Positions 57,381-64,000 of a DNA stretch of 64,000 bases are shown in pieces. Source of the DNA: Cellulosilyticum ruminicola JCM 14822 (GTDB lineage Bacteria; Bacillota; Clostridia; Lachnospirales; Cellulosilyticaceae); assembly GCF_001311925.1 (NCBI RefSeq), contig NZ_BBCG01000007.1, positions 45,757 through 109,756 on the forward strand. Direction: 5' to 3'. Positions within the stretch are counted from its first letter, which is position 1. The number at the start of each line of letters is the position of its first letter. A program made the position numbers and the translations under genes. The notes under the pieces were generated by a model that worked only from the letters and a program-made list of their open reading frames with translations, ran no database searches and was not told the DNA's origin.

Positions 57381-58316
57381 ATGTCATTACACAATCATGT
57401 CATACACAAAAACACTATAGATTCTAGTTCATCTGATAAACCATGCAAAAACAAATGTTCCAAAAAGTCTAATTCTCATAGAAATTCTTCATCATCATCT
57501 TCACATTCTAGTGACCCTAATAAATCTGGTAAGCCTCATAAGCATCCTAAACCTCATAAACATGTTAAAAGAGACAGTCTAGCTTTTACAAATCATGAAC
57601 TCAAAAAAATTAATAAAAATATGTTTGGTATTCAAAAAGGTATCGCTTGCCCTAAATCTGCTATAAGCGATCTTAACTGTGAAGTAACAGATATTGCTAA
57701 TGCTATTTTTGATGAAACAATAGGTTTAGCCGCTATTACCAATACTTTAAATAATCCATCTTTCGGGCTTGCTGAAATTAAAGCTGAAGTTGCTGCTATC
57801 GAAGATGTTGTATTAGCTCCTGCTTTTAATACTATTGCTACTAATATTGTTACTATTCTTGAAAACGTTACAAATCCTTCATTCGGTCTTGAAGAAATTA
57901 AAGCTGAAGTTGCTAATATTGAAACAGCAGTTCTTGATAGTGGTTCTGGCCTTAGCGCTATTAGTGCAATGACATCTGATATTCAATCTACGGTTGCTAA
58001 CCCAGATTTTGGTTTACTTGCACTTTCTAATACATCTAACACCATATTAGACACCTTAACAACTACTGAAAGTGGCGGCCTTCCTCAAATTTCTACTGAT
58101 ACTGCAAACTTATCTGAAGCTGTTTTCAGTGCTTCTTTCGGACTTGAAGAAATTCAAACACAAGTGCTTACACTTCAAAATGAAATAAATGACTTAACAA
58201 CTCTTCTTAACTCTATTAATGCACAACTTCAAGATCCACAAACTGGCCTTGTTGAAATTAAAAATGAAATTAGAACAATTGAAGCTGGCGTTGCTACATT
58301 ATTAAATAGACCATAA
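57381..58316 (+). CDS. Ser/His/Lys-rich repeat protein, candidate surface protein
   Basis: 311 aa. Residues 15-70 are almost only Ser, His, Lys, Pro, Asn, with four Cys-free blocks and two Cys near 27-31. Residues 88-311 hold degenerate repeats: NPSFGL-x-EIKAEV-x-x-IE recurs (about 126-142, 163-179, 251-, 285-301) spaced about 37 residues, alternating with similar helical stretches. No signal peptide and no anchor motif. It faces the glycosyltransferase cluster and has its own AGGAGG and terminator. I infer a glycosylated surface (perhaps spore) protein; no family assigned. Confidence 0.5.
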   Translation: MSLHNHVIHKNTIDSSSSDKPCKNKCSKKSNSHRNSSSSSSHSSDPNKSGKPHKHPKPHKHVKRDSLAFTNHELKKINKNMFGIQKGIACPKSAISDLNCEVTDIANAIFDETIGLAAITNTLNNPSFGLAEIKAEVAAIEDVVLAPAFNTIATNIVTILENVTNPSFGLEEIKAEVANIETAVLDSGSGLSAISAMTSDIQSTVANPDFGLLALSNTSNTILDTLTTTESGGLPQISTDTANLSEAVFSASFGLEEIQTQVLTLQNEINDLTTLLNSINAQLQDPQTGLVEIKNEIRTIEAGVATLLNRP

Positions 58317-58345
58317 AATTTAACACCATTTCTGTTGAAATAATC

Positions 58346-58396
58346 AAAAAAGGCAGTGCTTCGAAATTGTTTATAATTTCAGAGCACTGCCTTTTT
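58346..58396. terminator. Bidirectional terminator
   Basis: AAAAAGGCAGTGCT / AGCACTGCCTTTTT with an inner GAAATT / AATTTC pair, between the repeat protein and opposing araD. Confidence 0.9.
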
Positions 58397-58410
58397 AATA
58401 ACCTTTTTAT

Positions 58411-59106
58411 TTATTGACCATAATAAGCATTCTTGCCGTGTTTTCTCATAAAGTGTTTTTCTTTAATCATGTCAGGTGCATGCTGTGCATGATGATTGAT
58501 ACTTTCTGTTTGATAAGCCATTTTTGCCACTTCCTCTAAAACAACAGCATTATGCACAGCTTCCATCGCATCTTTTCCCCATGTAAAGGGTCCATGATTC
58601 ACACATAAAACACCTGGTACATAATTAGGATTTAATTTTTTAAATGTCTCGATAATCACAAGCCCTGTATTTTTTTCATAAGCTTCTTCAATTTCATCTT
58701 TTGTTAAGCTTCTTGCACAAGGAATATCCCCATAGAAATAATCTGCATGAGTTGTCCCATAACATGGAATGCTTCTACCAGCTTGTGCCCATGAAGTCGC
58801 CCATGGTGAATGTGTATGCACAACCCCTCCTATTTCAGGGAAGGCTTTATAAAGCTCTAAATGTGTTGGTGTATCTGAAGATGGTTTATATTTTCCTTCG
58901 ATTTTATTTCCTTCTAAGTCCATAACAACCATATCTTCTGGTTTTAATTCATCATAATCTACACCACTTGGTTTAATAACAAAATAACCTGTTTCTCTAT
59001 CTATACCACTTACATTTCCCCAAGTATAAGTAATCAGCTTTCTTTTTGGTAATTCCATATTGGCTTTATAAACTTGCTCTTTAAGTTCCTCTAACATTTT
59101 ATTCAC
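58411..59106 (-). CDS. araD: L-ribulose-5-phosphate 4-epimerase
   Basis: 231 aa class II aldolase family. [36 protein letters not shown] (zinc His pair, about 95-97) and [12 protein letters not shown], with the C-terminal YYGQ end typical of AraD. Gives xylulose 5-phosphate. Its start overlaps the kinase stop by 8 bp. Confidence 0.95.
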   Translation of the reverse strand: MNKMLEELKEQVYKANMELPKRKLITYTWGNVSGIDRETGYFVIKPSGVDYDELKPEDMVVMDLEGNKIEGKYKPSSDTPTHLELYKAFPEIGGVVHTHSPWATSWAQAGRSIPCYGTTHADYFYGDIPCARSLTKDEIEEAYEKNTGLVIIETFKKLNPNYVPGVLCVNHGPFTWGKDAMEAVHNAVVLEEVAKMAYQTESINHHAQHAPDMIKEKHFMRKHGKNAYYGQ

Positions 59107-60724
59107 TCCAATTTAAAGATTTTACTGCTGCACTTTCTATATCAAGACATTTTTTATAACGTACCATAAAGTCTTCGAACCCTTTTACATCATTTGCATC
59201 CGGCGCCATCTTACTCATTTTTTCATTCACAAATACATCTTGAGCTAAATACTCTTCTAAACTTCTATTGGTAACACCATCAAGTTTAGCTTTCATATAC
59301 TTAGCAAGTACTGCGATTCCCCAAGCACCACCTTCTCCAGCATTCTCCATAACAGATACTGGTGCATTAATAGCAGCTGCTAATATTTTTTGACCTACGC
59401 CTTTAGTCTTAAATAAACCACCATGACCTAAAACTTCATCTACAGCTACTTTTTCTTCCTTCATTAAAATATCTAATCCAATTTTTAAAGCACCTAAAGC
59501 TGTAAATAAATGTGCACGCATAAAATTAGCTAAATTTAATTTAGATTGTGATGACCTTACAAATAAAGGTCTACCTTCTTCAAAGCCAGTAATATGTTCA
59601 CCTGAGAAATAATTATAAGCAAGTAATCCGCCTGCATCAGGTTCTCCTTCTAAAGCTTTTTCATATAAAACTGTAAATAATTTATTTTTATCCACACTTG
59701 CACCTAAAGCTCCAGCAAATTCTTCAAACATATTAATCCAGCTATTCAAATCAGAAGTACAGTTATTACAATGTACCATAGCTACTAATTCACCAGTTGG
59801 TGTTGTTACTAAATCAATAGCATCATATACTTTAGATAATTCTTTTTCTAAGACAATCATAGCAAATACAGATGTTCCTGCTGATACATTTCCTGTACGT
59901 TTCATCACACTATTAGTAGCTACCATACCAGTTCCCGCATCTCCTTCAGGAGGACAAATAGGAATGCCTGCTTTTAAACGTCCTGTAGCATCTAAACATT
60001 TTGCACCTTCTTCAGTAAGTCTTCCACCTAACTCACCAGCCACTTTAACCTGTGGTAAAATATCTTCAAGTTTCCAAGCATATTTCTTATCTTCAATAGC
60101 TTGATTAAACTTAGCCACCATTTGTGCATTATAATTCTTAGTTTCTAAATCAATAGGGAACATCCCTGAAGCTTCACCAACTCCCATTACCTTTTTCCCT
60201 GTAAGCTGCCAATGAATATATCCTGCTAAAGTTGTAATGAAGTCAATTTCTCCTACATGAGTTTCCCCATTTAAAATAGCTTGATATAAATGAGCGATGC
60301 TCCATCTTTGTGGAATATGATAGTTTAATAACTCAGTAAGTTTCTCTGATGCTTCCCCTGTAATCGTATTACGCCATGTTCTAAATGGCACTAATAATTG
60401 CCCTTCTTTGTTAAAAGGCATGTAACCATGCATCATCCCACTAAAACCTATAGCACCTATGTTTTCGATGTATACACCATATTGATTATATACTTCTTCA
60501 GCCATATTACTATAGCAAGCTCTAAGTCCTTCCCAGATAACTTCTTCACTATAAGTCCATACACCTTCCTCAAATTGATTTTCCCATTCATGACTACCTA
60601 TAGCAATTGTGTTATTTTCTTCATCTACTAATACTGCTTTAATACGTGTAGAACCAAATTCAATTCCTAATACTGCTTTCCCATTTTGAATTATTTCTCT
60701 TACTTTTTCATTTGCTAAAGTCAT
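59099..60724 (-). CDS. FGGY-family carbohydrate kinase, probable L-ribulokinase
   Basis: 541 aa. [15 protein letters not shown] (phosphate 1), [24 protein letters not shown] and [17 protein letters not shown]. Overlap with araD and nearby GH51 indicate ribulokinase activity; the sequence is of the second type found in Clostridia rather than classical AraB, so xylulokinase is a lesser alternative. Confidence 0.8.
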   Translation of the reverse strand: MTLANEKVREIIQNGKAVLGIEFGSTRIKAVLVDEENNTIAIGSHEWENQFEEGVWTYSEEVIWEGLRACYSNMAEEVYNQYGVYIENIGAIGFSGMMHGYMPFNKEGQLLVPFRTWRNTITGEASEKLTELLNYHIPQRWSIAHLYQAILNGETHVGEIDFITTLAGYIHWQLTGKKVMGVGEASGMFPIDLETKNYNAQMVAKFNQAIEDKKYAWKLEDILPQVKVAGELGGRLTEEGAKCLDATGRLKAGIPICPPEGDAGTGMVATNSVMKRTGNVSAGTSVFAMIVLEKELSKVYDAIDLVTTPTGELVAMVHCNNCTSDLNSWINMFEEFAGALGASVDKNKLFTVLYEKALEGEPDAGGLLAYNYFSGEHITGFEEGRPLFVRSSQSKLNLANFMRAHLFTALGALKIGLDILMKEEKVAVDEVLGHGGLFKTKGVGQKILAAAINAPVSVMENAGEGGAWGIAVLAKYMKAKLDGVTNRSLEEYLAQDVFVNEKMSKMAPDANDVKGFEDFMVRYKKCLDIESAAVKSLNWSE

Positions 60725-60787
60725 TATACAGCCCCCTATCGACTTTTTTATGATATGACAATTATATTTTAGTATCTAATTTTATGT

Positions 60788-60816
60788 TTGACTATTATTT
60801 TCTGTATAATTATAAT
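60788..60816 (+). promoter_or_regulatory. Sigma-A promoter of the ArsR-type regulator
   Basis: TTGACT (60788-60793), 17-bp spacer, perfect TATAAT (60811-60816), 38 bp before ATG 60855. The 130-bp divergent region must also hold the araB-type promoter. Confidence 0.7.
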
Positions 60817-60854
60817 ATTTTATATATTATTAAAACATAACCTTGGAGGTTCCT

Positions 60855-61772
60855 ATGTTACATATTAAAACTTTAGATGAAGGGCTTAATATTTTTAAAG
60901 CTCTAGGATCAGAAATTCGAATAGAAATTATTAAGCTCTTGCTTGCTAATCCAAATTACAATATGAATGAACTAGCTAGTCAGCTTAATATTACAAATGG
61001 TGCACTTACAAGCCATATTAAAAAATTAGAAGACTGTAGCATCATTGCTACTTCTAACGAGTATACTGGTCACGGTAATCAAAAGAAATATTCTGTATGT
61101 CTCGATAAACTTTTAATTGATTTAGCTTTACAAAATACTACTAATGATGTTTATCAGGCCGAAATTAAGGTTGGACATTATTGTAATTATGAAATCTATC
61201 CAACTTGTGCACTCTCTTCTAAAACTAAAATTATAGGCGAAGTTGATGATGCTAGGTATTTTGCACATCCTGATCACTATGACGCAGATATTTTATGGTT
61301 CACAAAAGGATATGTAGAATACATCATTCCTAATTTCATTCCTATTTCCCAAAAAATTGACCAAATTTCAATTTCTGCTGAACTTTCTTCTGAAGCACCT
61401 GGTTATAATGCAGTATGGCCTTCTGATATTCATTTCTATATTAATGATATCTATGTTGGCAAATGGACAAGCCCTGGTGATTTTGGAAATGTAAAAGGTA
61501 TTTTTACCCCTGATTGGTGGCCTCGTGGCTGGAATCAATACGGTCTTTTAAAAATGCTTGTGATTAATGAAGAAGGTACCTTTATTGACGGTACACGTAT
61601 CTCTGATGTAACCATTAATCAATTTAAATTCGATTATAAAAGTACAATTAAATTTAAATTAGGCGTTCCTAACACAGCTCATTATATTGGAGGTCTCACA
61701 ATCTTCGGTAAGAATTTTGGAAATTATAATCAAGACATTAATGTCCAAATTAACTATAGTCCAATAAAATAA
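60855..61772 (+). CDS. ArsR-type HTH regulator with C-terminal sensor-like domain
   Basis: 305 aa from ATG 60855 (GGAGG 5 nt upstream). Winged HTH (about 8-80: LGSEIRIEIIKLLLANPNYN, LASQLNITNGALTSHIKKLE) followed by a beta-rich, Trp/Tyr-rich domain (100-305: GEVDDARYF, YVGKWTSPGDFG, DWWPRGWNQYG) of unknown type, no metal-binding Cys set of classical ArsR. Divergent from the ara kinase genes, so it probably controls them, perhaps sensing a sugar. Confidence 0.75.
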   Translation: MLHIKTLDEGLNIFKALGSEIRIEIIKLLLANPNYNMNELASQLNITNGALTSHIKKLEDCSIIATSNEYTGHGNQKKYSVCLDKLLIDLALQNTTNDVYQAEIKVGHYCNYEIYPTCALSSKTKIIGEVDDARYFAHPDHYDADILWFTKGYVEYIIPNFIPISQKIDQISISAELSSEAPGYNAVWPSDIHFYINDIYVGKWTSPGDFGNVKGIFTPDWWPRGWNQYGLLKMLVINEEGTFIDGTRISDVTINQFKFDYKSTIKFKLGVPNTAHYIGGLTIFGKNFGNYNQDINVQINYSPIK

Positions 61773-61776
61773 GTAT

Positions 61777-62019
61777 TCACCATTTTTTATATGGGCAGCT
61801 ATTATGACTAATAGCTGCCCTCATTTCTACAAAACACCCACAATATTTACACATACCATTTATAAGTGCATCGCAGTCTTTACAAGTCTGCAATCTCATC
61901 TTATATACTGATTCATCTGTTTTAATTTCTTCATCTAACCCATTAATATAATCATACATATTTTGATATTCTTTTTTGTAATCTATATCTCTTATAAGAC
62001 ATCCCTTACATACACGCAT
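61777..62019 (-). CDS. Small Cys-rich protein (DUF6171-like)
   Basis: 80 aa: CKGC (4-7), CKDC (46-49), CKYCGC (57-62) and a final C-PYKKW; likely zinc-binding. ATG 62019 abuts the abfA stop, so it is the second gene of that message. No role known. Confidence 0.55.
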   Translation of the reverse strand: MRVCKGCLIRDIDYKKEYQNMYDYINGLDEEIKTDESVYKMRLQTCKDCDALINGMCKYCGCFVEMRAAISHNSCPYKKW

Positions 62020-63525
62020 CTAGAATACCTCTAAGTGTAATACGCTGCATGGTGGAATTGTAAATTTAATGCCTTGATCTGTTAACTCATATGCATCAAA
62101 TGCTTCTAATTTTACTACATCTGGATTTTCAAAAGTATTGTAGGCATTAATATTACCTTTTAAAATAGTTCCATTAACATTTTGAGCTTTAAAATCTACT
62201 AATAGACTTTCTACATCATAGCTTTCATCTGCTGATAAGTTATTAATAGTCATATTAATATGCCCTTCTTCATTCATAGAAACAGATTCAACAAGATTTG
62301 GCACTTTAGATTCTTCAGTACCTATTAGACTTGTTTGTAAATAACTGTCTACTAATGTAGCTTCTTGATGATTTTTGTAGAGATAAAATACATAATATGT
62401 AGGTGTTAATACCATTTTTTCTCCCTCTGTTAAAATAACAGATTGAAGTACATTTACCATTTGCGCAATATTAGCCATTCTTACACGTTTACAGTGTTTA
62501 TTAAAGATATTTAAATTAATTCCAGCAACAAGTGCATCTCTCATTGTATTTTGTTGATATAAGAATCCAGGATTTGTTCCAATTTCTACATCAAACCAGT
62601 TACCCCATTCATCAACCATAAGCCCTATATTTTGTTCTGGATCATATTCATCCATAATTGTACTATGACGTGTAATTAATTCTTCCATATTTAATGTAGC
62701 TTTAAGTGTTTTATACCATTCTTCTTTACTAAATCCAGTAGCGCTTCCTTTATGGAACCAATCGGGCCCTGTAATTGTATAATAATGAAGAGATAAACCA
62801 TCCATTAAACCATGTGCTTCTTTTTGAACGCCTTTGAAACATTCTTCCATTACTTTTTTAGTCCAGTTATAATCATTACCATTAGGACCACAACAAATCT
62901 TATTGATTGGCTTATCACTATTATAATTTCTTAAGAATGTTTGATATTGACGATATTGATTTGCATAGTATTCTGGTGTCATATTACCACCACAACCCCA
63001 GTTTTCATTCCCTACACCAAAGAATTTAATATTCCATGGTTCTTTACGTCCATTTTCTTCTCTAAGTTTAGTTAATGGAGAGCTTCCTCCGAAAGTCATG
63101 TACTCTACCCATTCACTCATTTCTTGTACACTACCGCTTCCCATATTACCATTCACATAAGCTTCACAGCCTAACTGATTACAAAGTTCCATAAATTCAT
63201 GTGTACCAAAGCTATTATCCTCAACTACACCGCCCCAGTTTGTATTAATCATTTTTTTTCTAGTTTCTTTAGGACCAATACCATCTTTCCAATGATATTC
63301 ATCAGCGAAACATCCACCTGGCCATCTTAATACAGGTACTTGCATTTTCTTTAATGCTTCAACTACATCATTACGCATTCCATTAGTATTAGGAATAGAC
63401 GAATTTTCTCCTACATAAATCCCTTCATAAATTCCTCTTCCTAAATGCTCTGCAAAATGCCCATATATTTCTTTATTAATTTTTCCCTTTTTAATATTAG
63501 GATTTACATACATTTTTAACATCAT
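62020..63525 (-). CDS. abfA: Alpha-L-arabinofuranosidase, GH51
   Basis: 501 aa from ATG 63525 (GGGGGAT upstream). RWPGGCFADEYHW, acid/base Glu in VGNENWGCGG (about E174), nucleophile Glu in VDEWGNWFD (about E306) and a C-terminal beta domain. No signal peptide, so it acts on imported arabino-oligosaccharides. Arabinose released feeds the araB-araD products; an araA isomerase is not in the window. Confidence 0.95.
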   Translation of the reverse strand: MMLKMYVNPNIKKGKINKEIYGHFAEHLGRGIYEGIYVGENSSIPNTNGMRNDVVEALKKMQVPVLRWPGGCFADEYHWKDGIGPKETRKKMINTNWGGVVEDNSFGTHEFMELCNQLGCEAYVNGNMGSGSVQEMSEWVEYMTFGGSSPLTKLREENGRKEPWNIKFFGVGNENWGCGGNMTPEYYANQYRQYQTFLRNYNSDKPINKICCGPNGNDYNWTKKVMEECFKGVQKEAHGLMDGLSLHYYTITGPDWFHKGSATGFSKEEWYKTLKATLNMEELITRHSTIMDEYDPEQNIGLMVDEWGNWFDVEIGTNPGFLYQQNTMRDALVAGINLNIFNKHCKRVRMANIAQMVNVLQSVILTEGEKMVLTPTYYVFYLYKNHQEATLVDSYLQTSLIGTEESKVPNLVESVSMNEEGHINMTINNLSADESYDVESLLVDFKAQNVNGTILKGNINAYNTFENPDVVKLEAFDAYELTDQGIKFTIPPCSVLHLEVF

Positions 63526-64000
63526 ATATCCCCCACTTATATCTTTTTTATAGAATATATTATTAATATTCTTAATTAAATACATGGTAAATATAACTTA
63601 AATACACTCGAATATCAATATTTTTTTAACCTTTTTAAATATATTTGTTTACATTTCACTAAAATATTTTACTTTATAAATACAATTGCCGATTTTTTTG
63701 TGCAACACGCTACCATTTATTTTTCTCTATCAACCAGTTCCTTCCTCAAGTATAACCAAAATAAGTGTAGCTATTTTATCAATTATATCTGACTTAATAA
63801 CTACACTTTCATAGTATGAAAAAGGATTATATTCTTTCTACTTTTCATATATCCTTTCATTTTTCTAATCTATTCTACTTAACTCTGTAAGCTAATCAGA
63901 AATTACTTTTGTATCTTTATACTCCTTAATAATCTCTTCGAATATATCTTTCATGAATTTAATGGCAAAAGTCAACATTCAAGTAAGTTATATAATTCTC
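63526..64000. other. Mostly non-coding, with a hairpin and a possible partial gene
   Basis: A hairpin (63762-63808, AAGTGTAG / CTACACTT arms) may be a terminator for a minus-strand gene. A 28-codon minus frame (63892-63978, AIKFMKDIFEEIIKEYKDTK) precedes it and could be a scrap; no family. Otherwise nothing seen. Confidence 0.3.

Overview
The window is AT-rich DNA from an endospore-forming, low-GC Gram-positive bacterium of the class Clostridia. The sequence evidence is an alpha/beta-type small acid-soluble spore protein with a sigma-G-like promoter, the ytxC-thrS pairing with a T-box, an infC-rpmI-rplT operon with a structured leader, pdaB-like and spo0E-like genes, AGGAGG ribosome sites and many U-tract terminators. 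The sugar genes (Leloir galactose genes, L-arabinose genes, GH51 arabinofuranosidase) fit a plant-fibre-degrading Lachnospirales relative such as Cellulosilyticum; that placement is inference.

Layout. 1-2440: the 5' part of sbcD, a membrane-anchored alpha/beta-hydrolase-like protein without recognisable catalytic residues, a broken yedF-like gene and a small membrane protein. 2597-7014: potR-potA-potB-potC-potD polyamine uptake operon with a frameshift in potC. 7031-8057: IS66 relic and empty DNA. 8096-14497: TetR-type regulator, adaptor, ATPase, two MacB-type permeases and a TolC-like protein, a MacAB-like exporter operon. 14611-15285: small membrane protein, hairpin-rich element, IS4 relic. 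15352-16753: infC-rpmI-rplT with leader. 17034-18765: decayed foldase and ABC exporter. 18933-23497: thrS with T-box, then a second decayed thrS with its own T-box and a fused histidine-kinase scrap, then ytxC. 23654-29650: hslO, methyltransferase, CorC-type protein, SASP, dapB, broken cobO, YgjP-like metalloprotease. 29748-30769: insertion-sequence relics between the two arms of what looks like one terminator. 30775-35966: SSB-like protein, several frameshifted sporulation/repair genes, two NlpC/P60 proteins. 36001-42050: galM, galR, galKET with GalR-like operators.

42048-58396 is dominated by a surface-glycan island: CapE/CapF/CapG-type enzymes for UDP-N-acetyl-L-fucosamine, a nucleotide-sugar dehydrogenase, a CgeB-like protein and six intact or frameshifted glycosyltransferases plus one fragment. 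It ends against a divergent gene for a Ser/His/Lys-rich repeat protein. I read this as a candidate system for glycosylating a spore-surface or cell-surface protein. 58411-63525 holds araD, an araB-type kinase, an ArsR-type regulator with a C-terminal sensor-like domain, a small Cys-rich protein and a GH51 arabinofuranosidase.

A recurring feature is the single-base indel, mostly in a short homopolymer, inside otherwise well-conserved genes (potC, yedF, cobO, ygjP-like, an unknown gene, spo0E-like, pdaB-like, uppP, a TPR glycosyltransferase). This may be assembly or sequencing error, or real decay; raw reads would decide. No tRNA, rRNA or CRISPR array was seen.
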